Part shown: positions 15,735-27,972 of the stretch, in pieces | Layout of the letters: each line of letters begins with the position of its first letter | Numbering within the stretch: the stretch's first letter is position 1 | Assembly (NCBI GenBank): GCA_963809765.1 | Contig: CAWEKT010000001.1 | Location: 1,306,866-1,370,865 of the forward strand | DNA: 64,000 nt | Reading direction: 5' to 3' | From: JACVRM01 sp963809765 | GTDB lineage: Bacteria > Actinomycetota > Thermoleophilia > Gaiellales > Gaiellaceae | Notes under the pieces: model-generated | The model's database searches: none | What the model was told of the DNA's origin: nothing | Seen by the model: the letters and a program-made list of their open reading frames with translations, nothing else | Made by a program: the position numbers and the translations under genes

Positions 15735-16901
15735 ATGAAAGTCACGCTCCGCCGCAGCGTCGCGCTCACCGCGCTGGCTGCGCTCACCGTCATCCTTGCT
15801 TCGCTGCCGGCGCAGGCCACGGGCAGCGGGCCGGCAAAGGAAGGTTTCATCGTCGTCTTCAAGCCCTCGGTCGCCAACCCGGCGGCCGTGGCCGCCGCGC
15901 ACGGCAAGGCGTTCGACGCCGACATCAGCTTCGTCTACAGCCGCGCGCTCAAGGGCTACGCGGCCGCCGTGCCGCCTGGCCGGGCCGACGCGCTCGCGGG
16001 CGATGCGCGTGTCGCCTACGTCGAACGCGACAGCGTCATGTCGATCGACACGACGCAGACCGGCGCCACCTGGGGCCTCGATCGCATCGACCAGCCTGCG
16101 CTGCCGCTCTCGGGCACCTTCACGTATTCGAACACCGGCGCCGGCGTGACCGCGTACGTCATCGACACCGGCCTCCGCTTCTCGCACAGCGAGTTCGGCG
16201 GCCGCGCGGCGAGCGGCTTCGATGCGGTCGACGGCGGCTCCGCCGACGACTGCCACGGGCACGGCACGCACGTCGCGGGCACGGTCGGCGGCACGACCTA
16301 CGGCGTCGCCAAGGGCGTCTCGCTGGTCGGCGTCCGCGTCCTCAACTGCTCCGGCAGCGGCAGCACCTCCGGCGTCATCGCCGGCATCGACTGGGTCACG
16401 GCGCACCACCAGGCCGGTTCCCCGGCGATCGCGAACATGAGCCTCGGCGGGGGAACGAGCACCGCCCTCGACGACGCCGTGCGCCGCTCGATCGCCGACG
16501 GCGTCGGCTACGCGATCGCCGCCGGCAACGGGAACCGAGGCGGCGTCGCGCAGGACGCGTGCAAGGGATCGCCGGCCCGCGTCGCCGAGGCGATGACGAT
16601 CGGGGCCACCGACAAGACCGACACGAAGGCGCCGTGGTCGAACTACGGCACGTGCGTCGACTTCTTCGCCCCCGGCGTCGGCATCACGTCGGCCTGGTAC
16701 TCGAGCAACTCCGCCACGAGCACGATCAGCGGTACGTCCATGGCCACGCCGCACGCGGCCGGCGTCGCGGCCTTGTATCTGCAGGGCAACCCGGGAGCGT
16801 CGCCGGCGACCGTCCGTGACGCGCTCTACGCCGCGACCACCAAGAGCATCGTCAAGTCGTCCAAGACGACGAACAACCACCTGCTCTTCACGAGCTCCTA
16901 G
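15735..16901 (+). CDS. Secreted subtilisin-like serine protease (S8, proteinase K type)
   Basis: A 388-residue exported protease. A signal peptide covers residues 1-28 (SVALTALAALTVILASLPAQA). An I9-type propeptide follows (EGFIVVFKP to AYVERDSVM), then the catalytic domain from about residue 110. The triad is Asp144 in YVIDTG, His176 in GHGTHVAG and Ser335 in SGTSMATPH, with the oxyanion Asn in AAGNGN. All are intact and no frameshift is seen. Cysteines suggest two disulfides. ATG at 15735 has a GGGAGGG site eight bases upstream. A hairpin terminator follows directly. Confidence 0.96.
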   Translation: MKVTLRRSVALTALAALTVILASLPAQATGSGPAKEGFIVVFKPSVANPAAVAAAHGKAFDADISFVYSRALKGYAAAVPPGRADALAGDARVAYVERDSVMSIDTTQTGATWGLDRIDQPALPLSGTFTYSNTGAGVTAYVIDTGLRFSHSEFGGRAASGFDAVDGGSADDCHGHGTHVAGTVGGTTYGVAKGVSLVGVRVLNCSGSGSTSGVIAGIDWVTAHHQAGSPAIANMSLGGGTSTALDDAVRRSIADGVGYAIAAGNGNRGGVAQDACKGSPARVAEAMTIGATDKTDTKAPWSNYGTCVDFFAPGVGITSAWYSSNSATSTISGTSMATPHAAGVAALYLQGNPGASPATVRDALYAATTKSIVKSSKTTNNHLLFTSS

Positions 16902-16909
16902 GCATCGCC

Positions 16910-16939
16910 GCGGAGGGCGGCTTTCGAGCCGCCCTCCGC
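16910..16939. terminator. Bidirectional hairpin terminator between subtilase and dnaE2
   Basis: A perfect 13-bp stem, GCGGAGGGCGGCT paired with AGCCGCCCTCCGC, closed by a TTCG tetraloop. It sits 8 bases after the subtilase stop and 11 bases beyond the convergent dnaE2 stop, so it can serve both. No clear T-run follows, as often in GC-rich actinobacteria. Confidence 0.85.
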
Positions 16940-16950
16940 CGCACTCGCCG

Positions 16951-20319
<3,369 letters not shown>

Positions 20320-20644
20320 TGAGCTGCGGCGGCGGGATGAAGAGGTCTCGCGAGTCGATGCGTCGTCGCTGCGGCTCGCTCGGACAACGGCTCGGGGCGC
20401 ACGGTCCCCTGTCGGCGGACGAGTCAGACCCGACTTCTCGGTACGGCGCCCACGGTGCGGTGTCTCGACGGGCCGATCGCCGTCGACGAGGCGGCGCGGC
20501 CGCGTCACCGCAGCGTGACCGCCCGCCGCAGGCGAGCGATATTCGCCTGCGGAAGGGCGAGGTCAACGGCTTGGGTCAGTCCCCTGCGAAACAGGATCTC
20601 GGCTGAAACGACGTCTTGACGGGGACAGACCCGACAGACCCGCG
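20320..20644. other. Gene-free spacer with hairpin and repeat-family A units
   Basis: This 325-base stretch between dnaE2 and the DUF6504 gene has no plausible protein. It holds an inverted repeat with 10-bp perfect arms, CCGCAGGCGA (20526-20535) and TCGCCTGCGG (20543-20552), and a family A pair, GGGTCAGTCCCC at 20573-20584 with GGGGACAGACCC at 20621-20632. A degenerate unit may be present near 20402-20430. Such a spacer is unexpected inside an SOS operon and could reduce dnaE2 expression. Confidence 0.6.
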
Positions 20645-20941
20645 TCAGGTGCGCTGCGAGAACCACGTGCTGCGCTTCTCGTCGCGGTAGACGACCGTGT
20701 TCTGGCCGCTCTCGAGCACGACCTCGAAGTAGCGGCGCTCGACCGGCTCCTCCGTCCACCAGCGGTCGACGACCCGCCACTCGTCGCGCAGGAGCGCGAC
20801 GCCCTGGCGGTTGACGCGCCGGGGCGAGCCGTCGGCGTGCGCCTCGACGAGCGCCGGTCGCGGCGCGGCCAGCTGCCGCGGTCCACGGGTCGGTGCGCCT
20901 CCCTCCCGGGCCCGTACCGGTGCCTGCGCCCGCTGCCCCAT
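20645..20941 (-). CDS. DUF6504-like small protein of the imuB-dnaE2 cassette
   Basis: A protein of up to 98 residues whose last ~60 residues form the recognisable part: RVNRQGVALLRDEWRVVDRW, then WW, ERRYFEVVLESGQNTVVYRD and a terminal WFSQRT. This fits the small DUF6504 proteins that actinobacteria encode between imuB and dnaE2; the assignment is from memory of the family pattern. It lies 25 bases downstream of imuB and reads in the same direction. The role is unknown, perhaps an accessory of the mutasome. The N-terminal 35 residues are low complexity, so the true start may be later than ATG 20941. Confidence 0.68.
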   Translation of the reverse strand: MGQRAQAPVRAREGGAPTRGPRQLAAPRPALVEAHADGSPRRVNRQGVALLRDEWRVVDRWWTEEPVERRYFEVVLESGQNTVVYRDEKRSTWFSQRT

Positions 20942-20966
20942 TCGCAGGTCTTGAGGCCCGGCGGCC

Positions 20967-22154
20967 TTACGCGTCTTTCGGAACGAGCAGCGCCCGCTGC
21001 TCGGGCAGCCGCGACCACGGAGCGACGTCGACGACCGTGCAGACCGCCCCGCCTCCCGTGCTCGCGCGCACCTGCTTGAGGCCGTCCTTGAGCCGCTCGC
21101 TCAGGTCCTCGCCGTCGGGGACGACGAGCGCGAGCTGGTCGCCGCGCGAGTGCGACAGCTCGACCGCCTCCAGCGCGAGCCACATCACCGGGCCCGGCAG
21201 CTCGGCCAGCTTCGGCCCGAGCGCAGCACGGAGCCGGTCACGCTCGGCCGCCGGGTCGCGCAGCGTCGCCGTCCGCCGCCAGGAGCCCCCGCCCGCGAGG
21301 CGGGCGACGAGCGCCAGCTTGCGGATGAAACGCTCCTCGCGGTCTGGCCGCGCGAGCAGGCGGTCGACGAGGACGCCGAGCGCACGCCTGAGCGTCAGCT
21401 CGTTACCGACTGCCTCGGGAAAGTCGATCCGCTCGACGAGCTCGGCCGGCGGACGGCGGCCCTCGACGCGGCGCGAGCCCCTCGCGCGTGCCAGCGTCCA
21501 GGCCTGCCGCCCGTCCCGTCCGAGACGCTCGGCGACCGCGGCTCCGGGCAGCTCTGCCAACTGCCCCAGCCGCCGCACGCCGAGTTCTGCGAGCTCCGCG
21601 CGCCGCTCGTCCTCGAGCGGCAGGAGCGTGAGCGGCAGCGGCGCCAGGAACTGGCGGGCCTCGTCGCCGTCTGCGACGACGACGACCTGGCCGGCACGGG
21701 CAACGCTCGCCGCCGCGAGCGCGGAGAAGCGACGCGCGGATGCCCCCGCCCGCGCCTCCCACCCCGCGCCCACGGCCGCGAGCGCCCGGTGCAGCGACGC
21801 CTGGACGCCGCCGTACAGCCGCTCGACTCCACGGGTCTCGAAATACAGAGTTCCGATGCCGGCCGGCTCGACGGAGAACCCGGAGTCCTCCAGCCGGCGC
21901 ACGATCGCCTCCCAGGCCTCCTCGGCCTCGGCCGGGTCCTGCTCGACGAGCACGAGCGACGGACAGGTCGCCAGCGCCTCGCCCATCCGCATGCCGGGCT
22001 TGACCCCGGCCGCCTCGGCCGCGGCGGTCACCGGGCCGAGGAGTGGCTCGCGCCCCGGCCGGGGCGACAACGCCGCCGGCCGGAGCGCGAGGGAGGGCCG
22101 CGTCTTGAGCGCGGCGCGCAGCTCGAAGCCTGGAATGACGATGCAAGCGATCAC
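20967..22154 (-). CDS. imuB: ImuB, catalytically dead Y-family polymerase of the SOS mutasome
   Basis: Adapter that links DnaE2 to the beta clamp in SOS mutagenesis. From GTG 22154 the protein has 395 residues. The Y-family fold is clear (GMRMGEALATCPSLVLVEQD, RFSALAAASVARAGQVVVV, LPLEDERRAELAELGVRRLGQLAELPG), but the metal-binding acids are missing: the first motif reads ACIVIPGFELRA without Asp, and the SxDE motif reads AGIGTLYFETRG. That loss is the hallmark of ImuB. Two LexA boxes stand directly upstream. No imuA-like gene is adjacent. The gene is intact, unlike dnaE2. Confidence 0.92.
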   Translation of the reverse strand: MIACIVIPGFELRAALKTRPSLALRPAALSPRPGREPLLGPVTAAAEAAGVKPGMRMGEALATCPSLVLVEQDPAEAEEAWEAIVRRLEDSGFSVEPAGIGTLYFETRGVERLYGGVQASLHRALAAVGAGWEARAGASARRFSALAAASVARAGQVVVVADGDEARQFLAPLPLTLLPLEDERRAELAELGVRRLGQLAELPGAAVAERLGRDGRQAWTLARARGSRRVEGRRPPAELVERIDFPEAVGNELTLRRALGVLVDRLLARPDREERFIRKLALVARLAGGGSWRRTATLRDPAAERDRLRAALGPKLAELPGPVMWLALEAVELSHSRGDQLALVVPDGEDLSERLKDGLKQVRASTGGGAVCTVVDVAPWSRLPEQRALLVPKDA

Positions 22155-22156
22155 CG

Positions 22157-22185
22157 GAACGTATGTTCTACACGAACACACGTTC
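22157..22185 (-). promoter_or_regulatory. Two tandem LexA (SOS) boxes upstream of imuB
   Basis: GAAC-gtat-GTTC at 22157-22168 and GAAC-acac-GTTC at 22174-22185. Both match the Gram-positive/actinobacterial LexA half-site pattern GAAC-N4-GTTC, with centres 17 bases apart. The proximal box starts three bases from the imuB GTG, where repressor would block transcription or initiation. Confidence 0.88.
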
Positions 22186-22245
22186 CCCTGTCAAGGACTT
22201 TCGAAGAAATCGCTGCCCAGCGCGCGCTGGTCGGCGAAAAGCGTC

Positions 22246-22256
22246 GGGTCAGTCCC
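22246..22256. repeat. Half unit of repeat family A
   Basis: GGGTCAGTCCC without the second half, in the 100-base spacer between imuB and the downstream end of the cyclase gene. Probably a decayed copy. Confidence 0.4.
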
Positions 22257-22287
22257 TCGGCGAGGGAAGACGCCTGCCCGGCAGCTC

Positions 22288-25224
22288 CTAGGTACGGAGC
22301 TCGTCGATGAACGCCCGCATTGCCCGGGCTCCTGGGGCGTTCTCCTTGCGCTCGTAGAGATCCAGCGAGCGCTCGGCGGCCGCAACTGCTCGCTCGGGCT
22401 CGCCGGCGGCGTCGAGCGCCAGGGCGAGCACGCTCAGCGCGGCGGCATGAAGCCAGATGAAGTCGGTCGGCTCGAGCAACGCAGCCGCCTCCTCGGCCAC
22501 CCGGACCGCTTCCGCGTGGTCGCCACGCCCCGTCAGCACCCGTGCAAGCGCGGTCCGCCAGCGCGGCTGGGCATCGAGGTCGTCGGTAGCCGCGAGAGTG
22601 CGACTCGTCTCGACGAAGCGCTCGGCCTCCTCGTAGCCGCCCTGCCGCGCGAGCACGTCTGCCAGCTGCGCCGTCAGCGTCGCGCGCACGCCGGTGTCGC
22701 CGATCTCCTCGAGCACCTCGTCGCTGCGGCGAAGCCGCTCCTCGGCGGACGGAAGGTCGCCTGCGAGCACGAGAGCGTCCGCGAGGTCGACCGCGTACAC
22801 GCCGTGCTGCGCCCTGAGCTCGTACTCGCCCATGATCGCGTCTGCGCGGTCGATCGACTCACGCAACAGGCCGGCGTCCTCGAGCATCGCCGCCATCACG
22901 GCCCGCACCTGGAGCGCGTGCAACTGGAGGGAGACACTCACGTCGCCGCGGCTCAGCAGGCCCTCGCTGAATACGAGCGCCTCGCGGGCGGGCGCCGGCC
23001 CCCAGGGCTTGGTGCGACAGAGCGCGGACAGCGAGCGCTGTTCGCCCAACAGGTCCTCTGCAGCGAGTGAGAGCGCCACTGCCCGTTCGAGGTCGAGTGT
23101 CGCCTCGGCAGCGTGCCCGAGCACGAAGCGGCACATTCCGGCGGTGTCGTACGCGCGCGCGAGCAACGTGTGCTCGCCGAGTTGCTCGAACTCGGCTGCG
23201 AGCGCAAGCGCCTCGACTAACCCCTGCCCGGTGCTCCACGTTGGATCGGTCCTCGTCTTGAGGTCGACCATCAGCAGCAGGGCGTGACCCTCGGCCACGC
23301 GATCTCCCGCGGCCTGCGCGCGCTCGAGCGCCTCCTCGAGCAGCCTGCGAGCGTCGTCGTAGCGGCCCCTGCGCATGAGTGTCCTGGCGAGCTCGGGAAG
23401 CGCCCGGAGGCGAGCAGGGTCGTCGGCGGCGAGGAGATCCGCTCCCCGCTGCAGGAGGGAGGCGGCCGCCGGCAGGTCGGCGCGCTGGTTGGCGGCGCGC
23501 CCGGCCGCGGCCAGACGGGCAGCGGCGCGGCGCGCCAGCTCCTCCTCGGCCGGGCCGCTGCGGCCCAGCTCGGCCCGCAGCTGCACGGCCTGCTCGAGGT
23601 GGTACCCGACGAGCTCGTCGAGCTCGAAGGCCGCCTCAGCGGCCGACCGGTCGAGCCAGTCGGCGAAGCGTGCGTGCAGCTCGGCGCGGAGCTCCTTGGG
23701 AGCGGCGCCGTATGCGGCCTCCCGGATCAGCAAGTGCCGGAAGCGATATGCGTCGTCGCCGCGAATCGCGGCGACATCGGGCCGGATCAGGTCCTTGCGC
23801 ACCAGGCTCGCGAGGTGCTCGTCGACCTCGGGCGCCGCCTCCGACGGAACGAGCTCGAGGACCGCGCCGCGGTGGAAGACCTGGCCCTCGATGGCGGCGC
23901 GCCCGATGACGAGCCGCTCTCCGTCGGCGAGGGAGTCCAAGCGGGCCTGTAGCAGCGCGTGGATGGTGGGCGGGACATCCACCTCCGCCCCGCTGCCGCG
24001 CTCCCGCACCATCGCAACCATTTCCTCGACGAACAGCGGATTGCCTTCCGAGCCGGCGGCGATCCGCGCCCGCACACCCGCCTCGACGCCACCGTTCTCT
24101 ACGAGGCTCTCGATCAGCTGGTCACGCTCCGTCTCGTCGAGGGGCTGGAGCGAGAGCGAGGTGGCGTTGAGCTTCCCTCCTCCCCAGCCGGGACGCGAGT
24201 CGAGGAAGTCTGTTCGCGCGATGCAGAGCAGGAAGATCGGTGCGCTGCGGGAGAGATCGGCGATGTGCTCGACCAGGTCGACGAAGATCGGCTCCGCCCA
24301 CTGCAGGTCGTCGACGACGACGATCTGCGGGCGCCGGGTCGCTCGCTCCTCCAGCAGCCGGCGAAACGCGACGCGCGTCTCCTCGGGTGACGCGGCGACG
24401 ACGTCGTCGGGCTGGACGCCGATCGATGCCAGGATCTCGACGAGCGGCCAGTAGGTGATGCCCTCGCCGTAGTGCAGGCAGCGGCCTCGCATCATCTCGG
24501 CGTCGTCGCCGACCCGATCGAGGAAGTCGGCGACGAGCCGGGACTTGCCGATCCCGGCCGGGCCGAGCAGCGTGAAGAGCCGGCAGCTGCGGTCGGCGAC
24601 GGCGTCTTCGAAGTCGCGCCAGAGCCGGTCTCGCTCCCGAACCCGGCCCACGAGCGGCGTGTCCAGCCGGCGCGCGACGGCGGGAGCGTCGCCGCTGACG
24701 CTGAGCACGCGGAACGCCTGCAGCGGAGCAGAGCGCCCCCTGAGGGCGAGCTCCTCGAGCGGCTCGACCTGGACTGCGTCGCGGACGAGCAGCCGCGTGT
24801 CCTCGCCGATCCGGATCTCGCCCGGCGCCGCGGCCTGCTCGAGCCGGGCGGCCACGTTGACGGCGTCGCCGGTGACGAGCGTCTCGACGCCGCCGCCCAC
24901 GACGACCTCGCCGGTGTTGACGCCGATGCGCGCCTCGAGGCCGTGAGCCGCGACGGCCTCCTGCATGTCGGCGGCCGCCCGCACGGCACGGAGCGCGTCG
25001 TCCTCGTGCGCGCTGGGGATGCCGAACACGGCCATGACCGCGTCGCCGATGAACTTCTCGACGACGCCGCCGTGCCGCTCGACAACGGTGCGAAGGTCCT
25101 CGAAGTAGCTGCGCAGGCGGGCTCGCAGGACCTCGGGGTCGGTCGACTCGCCCAGGCCCGTGGAGCCGACCAGATCGCAGAAGAGGACGGTGACGACCTT
25201 GCGCTGGTCGGCGTCCACGACCAC
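22288..25224 (-). CDS. Adenylate cyclase / AAA ATPase / TPR signalling protein
   Basis: A 978-residue multidomain protein without frameshift. Residues ~8-175 are a class III nucleotide cyclase: VLFCDLVGST (metal Asp), EKFIGDAVMAVFG (second metal Asp and the Lys that favours adenine) and VTGDAVNVAARLEQ (adenine Asp, Asn and Arg). Residues ~190-480 are an AAA/STAND-type ATPase with Walker A LLGPAGIGKSR and Walker B IVVVDDLQW. The C-terminal ~450 residues are TPR-like repeats (LARTLMRRGRYDDARRLLEE and others). Cyclase-AAA-TPR proteins are common in actinobacteria; ligand and output are unknown. GTG 25224 was used. A MITE-like element lies ten bases upstream. Confidence 0.9.
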   Translation of the reverse strand: MVVDADQRKVVTVLFCDLVGSTGLGESTDPEVLRARLRSYFEDLRTVVERHGGVVEKFIGDAVMAVFGIPSAHEDDALRAVRAAADMQEAVAAHGLEARIGVNTGEVVVGGGVETLVTGDAVNVAARLEQAAAPGEIRIGEDTRLLVRDAVQVEPLEELALRGRSAPLQAFRVLSVSGDAPAVARRLDTPLVGRVRERDRLWRDFEDAVADRSCRLFTLLGPAGIGKSRLVADFLDRVGDDAEMMRGRCLHYGEGITYWPLVEILASIGVQPDDVVAASPEETRVAFRRLLEERATRRPQIVVVDDLQWAEPIFVDLVEHIADLSRSAPIFLLCIARTDFLDSRPGWGGGKLNATSLSLQPLDETERDQLIESLVENGGVEAGVRARIAAGSEGNPLFVEEMVAMVRERGSGAEVDVPPTIHALLQARLDSLADGERLVIGRAAIEGQVFHRGAVLELVPSEAAPEVDEHLASLVRKDLIRPDVAAIRGDDAYRFRHLLIREAAYGAAPKELRAELHARFADWLDRSAAEAAFELDELVGYHLEQAVQLRAELGRSGPAEEELARRAAARLAAAGRAANQRADLPAAASLLQRGADLLAADDPARLRALPELARTLMRRGRYDDARRLLEEALERAQAAGDRVAEGHALLLMVDLKTRTDPTWSTGQGLVEALALAAEFEQLGEHTLLARAYDTAGMCRFVLGHAAEATLDLERAVALSLAAEDLLGEQRSLSALCRTKPWGPAPAREALVFSEGLLSRGDVSVSLQLHALQVRAVMAAMLEDAGLLRESIDRADAIMGEYELRAQHGVYAVDLADALVLAGDLPSAEERLRRSDEVLEEIGDTGVRATLTAQLADVLARQGGYEEAERFVETSRTLAATDDLDAQPRWRTALARVLTGRGDHAEAVRVAEEAAALLEPTDFIWLHAAALSVLALALDAAGEPERAVAAAERSLDLYERKENAPGARAMRAFIDELRT

Positions 25225-25234
25225 AGGGTGAGTC

Positions 25235-25410
25235 TAGGGGGGCTTGGCGAAACGACGTCTGTGCCGCCGGAGCGCGCTGGTCGTCCCGTTTGAAACGACT
25301 GCGTTGTCCTCGGTCGCACAGATAGGACACCGCTATCTGTGCTCCCTGCGTCCTAGCCTCGGAACGACCATCGCACTCCTGCGACGAGCGACGTTCCGCC
25401 AAACCCCCTA
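25235..25410. mobile_element. MITE-like element, copy 1 (family D)
   Basis: 176 bases bounded by imperfect terminal inverted repeats: left TAGGGGGGCTTGGCGAAACG, right end the complement of TAGGGGGTTTGGCGGAACG. An internal hairpin GCACAGATAG / CTATCTGTGC lies near 25317-25344. Copy 2 at 28376-28543 is in opposite orientation with ~60 nearly identical bases next to one end. It has no coding capacity. Its right end supplies the CTA that is the stop codon of the glycosyltransferase, its left end abuts the cyclase start. Confidence 0.75.
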
Positions 25411-26598
25411 GGGCGCGCGCGTGGCCGGATCGGACTCCGCCGAGGGGAGCGGGCGCCCCTCTGCGGCGAGTCGCTCGAGCAGCGCGACGGCGTGGTCGCT
25501 GCTCGGGAGCGACTCCACCTCTCGCTGGATGCGTCGAGCAGCGGTCCGGTAGGCCGGCTCGTCGAGGACGGCCGAGACCTCGTCGCGGATCAGGTCGGAG
25601 GTGGCGCCCTCCGCGTCCACCACCCGCCCGACGCCGAGCTCGGCGCACCGGCGGGCGTTCGGCTCCTGGTCGGCGCCCAGCGGCAGCACGACCTGCGGCA
25701 GGCCGTGGGCGAGCGCGCCGATCACCGTTCCGGAGCCGCCGTGCGAGACGACGGCGTCGAAGCGGCCGAGGACCGCGGACTGGTCCAGGACGCGCTCGAC
25801 CCGGACGTTGCCGGGGATCGCCGGCAACTCCGACGGCTCCCGGCCGGCGCCGGTCGTCGCCACCACGCTCGCCTCGACCTCGCCCAGCCCGGCGAGAACC
25901 CGCTCGAAGAGGTCGCCGGACTCCAGGTTGAAGATTGTCCCGAGCGTGAAGTAGACGCGGGGCTCGGGGAGGCGCTCGAGCCAGGCCGGCGCCTCGACCG
26001 TCGCGTCCAGCACCGCCGGCCGGATCGAGTGCAGCGTCGCCGGTACCGGCGCCTCCGGGTCGCGGAAGCTCGGCGGCACAGGCGCGAGCACGAGGTAGCG
26101 GCTCAGCGCCGCGAGCTCGGGATCGGGCGGCAGGCCCTCGCCCCTACGTACCTCGTCGAGCGTCTCGGCGACGAGGTCGGGGCGGACGAACGTCCCGGCC
26201 GCGAGCACGACCACGGACGCGTACGGCAGTTCCAGCCGTTCGGCGGCGATCAGGCTGCCGAAGTCCGTCTCCTCAGCCACGACCACGTCCGGCCGCCACT
26301 CCCGGCAGAGGTCGGCAACGAGCGGCGCCCGGAAGCGGGCGCCCCCGCCGGCAAACAGGTTCCGGAACTCGTGTTCCTCGCGGCGCAGGTCGAGCGGTCG
26401 CAGCGCCCGGTCGCGAGCCGAGCCGCCGCCCGGCTCGCCGATCGCTCGGGCGGGCAAGCCGAGCGCCTCGACGACGGGAAGCTGCGACGGGGTCGAGGCG
26501 AAGAGCACCTCGTGGCCGGCTCGCTCGGCCGCGCGCGCGAGCGGCACCAGCGGCTCGAAGTGGCCGCGCCCGCCCGTGAATCCGAACAGGATCCGCAC
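25408..26598 (-). CDS. UGT/MGT-type glycosyltransferase (GT1)
   Basis: A 396-residue GT-B fold enzyme that transfers a sugar from a nucleotide sugar to a small lipophilic acceptor. The N-terminal acceptor half starts with ILFGFTGGRGHFEPLVPLAR, the typical GGxGH motif. The C-terminal donor half has VYFTLGTIFN and the signature SHGGSGTVIGALAHGLPQVV followed by PLGADQEPNA, containing the nucleotide-binding His and Glu/Asn. Acceptor and sugar cannot be inferred. GTG 26598 lies 12 bases after the photolyase stop, suggesting cotranscription. The stop codon is the terminal TAG of the MITE-like element. Confidence 0.9.
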   Translation of the reverse strand: MRILFGFTGGRGHFEPLVPLARAAERAGHEVLFASTPSQLPVVEALGLPARAIGEPGGGSARDRALRPLDLRREEHEFRNLFAGGGARFRAPLVADLCREWRPDVVVAEETDFGSLIAAERLELPYASVVVLAAGTFVRPDLVAETLDEVRRGEGLPPDPELAALSRYLVLAPVPPSFRDPEAPVPATLHSIRPAVLDATVEAPAWLERLPEPRVYFTLGTIFNLESGDLFERVLAGLGEVEASVVATTGAGREPSELPAIPGNVRVERVLDQSAVLGRFDAVVSHGGSGTVIGALAHGLPQVVLPLGADQEPNARRCAELGVGRVVDAEGATSDLIRDEVSAVLDEPAYRTAARRIQREVESLPSSDHAVALLERLAAEGRPLPSAESDPATRAP

Positions 26599-26610
26599 CG
26601 GGCGGGGACG

Positions 26611-27972
26611 TTACGTCAGCGTCAGCTGGGGGGTGCCTTCGCTACGGCGCTCGCGGAAGCGGCGGGTCGCAGTCGCATGGTCGACGACCGGCTCGGGGTA
26701 GCGGAGCTCGCGCCGTCGCGGGCCCTCCAGCCGCCAGGGCTCGTGGATCTCGTCCGCGGAGAGCTCCGCGAGCTCGGGCACCCAGCGCCGCACGTAGTCG
26801 CCGTGCGGGTCGTGGCGCCTCGCCTGCAGCGTCGGGTTGTAGACGCGGTGGGGGCGCGTGTCGACGCCGGTGCCGGCCACCCACTGCCAGTTGCCGACGT
26901 TGTTCGCGACGTCGCCGTCGGTCAGCAGCTCGAAGAAGTGGGCCGCGCCGAGCCGCCAGTCGAGGTACAGGTGCTTGGTCAGGAACGAAGCGGTGATGAG
27001 GCGGGCGCGGTTGTGCATCCAGCCCTCCGTTCGCAGCTGTCGCATGCCGGCGTCGACGACGGGGTAGCCGGTCTCGCCGCGCCGCCACGCCTCGAGGAGG
27101 TGCTCCTCGCCGTCCCAGGCGTCGCCGCGCGGGCGGAAGTCCTCACGCGGCGTCTCCGGGCGGTGCAGCAGCAGCTGGGCGTAGAAGTCGCGCCAGCAGA
27201 GCTCGCGGACGAAGTCGCCGCCACCGGCCGACTCGGCCTCGAGCGCGAGCTCGAGCGGCGAGACGCAGCCGAAGTGCAGGTAGGGGCTGAGCCGCGAGGT
27301 GGCGTCGAGGTCGAGCCGCTGCCGGTCGGCGTAGCGATCGAGCCGGCGCAGCCAGGCGCGCATCCGCGTGCGGCCGGCCTCCTCGCCGCCACGAGGCCGC
27401 TGCGGCGACTCGTCGCGGTGAGCAGCTGCGAACCGGCGCAGGATCGCCGAGCCCTGGTCGAGCCCTGCCGGCATGCGGAGCGTTCTCGGAGCCGGCTCCG
27501 GTCGCCGCTTCGGTTCCTGCGCCCACGCGCGCCAGTACGGCGTGAAGACCTTGTAGTAGTCGTCGCCGCCCGCGGGGGCGAGCGCGTCCGGCTCGACGAT
27601 GGTGGTCCCCTCGTGCAGCTCGAGCGACACGGAGTCCGCCAGTCGCCGCTCCCTGGCCTGCGCGTAGCCGCTGACGTCGCGGCTCAGGTGGACGGCGTCG
27701 GCGCCCGTCTCCTCGACCACCCGCTTCGTCTCGGCGACGACGTCGCCCTCGCGGACGACGAGCCCCGCGCCATGGCGGCCGAGCTGCGCGTCCAGGTCCG
27801 TGAGCGCCTCGCCGAGAAAGCCCAGCCGGTTCGGCGCTCCGAACGCCTCCTGGATCGCCTCGTCGAGCACGAAGAGGGGCACGACGGCCTCGGCCCGCCG
27901 AGCCGCTGCCGCGAGCGCCGGCTGGTCGTGCACGCGAAGATCGCGGGTGAAGAGCACAACTTCTGTCCGCAT
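26611..27972 (-). CDS. phr: Deoxyribodipyrimidine photolyase (class I)
   Basis: Light-driven repair of UV pyrimidine dimers using FAD. From ATG 27972 the protein has 453 residues. An N-terminal Rossmann antenna-binding domain (VVLFTRDLRVHDQPALAAA) precedes the FAD-binding helical domain: LSPYLHFGCVSPLELA, RDFYAQLL, GYPVVDAGMRQLRTEGWMHN, and VANNVGNWQWVAGTGVD, which contains Trp residues of the dimer-binding and electron-transfer set. No frameshift. It sits with the SOS cassette genes in a stretch with several DNA-damage functions and is divergent from the DUF3467 gene. Confidence 0.94.
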   Translation of the reverse strand: MRTEVVLFTRDLRVHDQPALAAAARRAEAVVPLFVLDEAIQEAFGAPNRLGFLGEALTDLDAQLGRHGAGLVVREGDVVAETKRVVEETGADAVHLSRDVSGYAQARERRLADSVSLELHEGTTIVEPDALAPAGGDDYYKVFTPYWRAWAQEPKRRPEPAPRTLRMPAGLDQGSAILRRFAAAHRDESPQRPRGGEEAGRTRMRAWLRRLDRYADRQRLDLDATSRLSPYLHFGCVSPLELALEAESAGGGDFVRELCWRDFYAQLLLHRPETPREDFRPRGDAWDGEEHLLEAWRRGETGYPVVDAGMRQLRTEGWMHNRARLITASFLTKHLYLDWRLGAAHFFELLTDGDVANNVGNWQWVAGTGVDTRPHRVYNPTLQARRHDPHGDYVRRWVPELAELSADEIHEPWRLEGPRRRELRYPEPVVDHATATRRFRERRSEGTPQLTLT

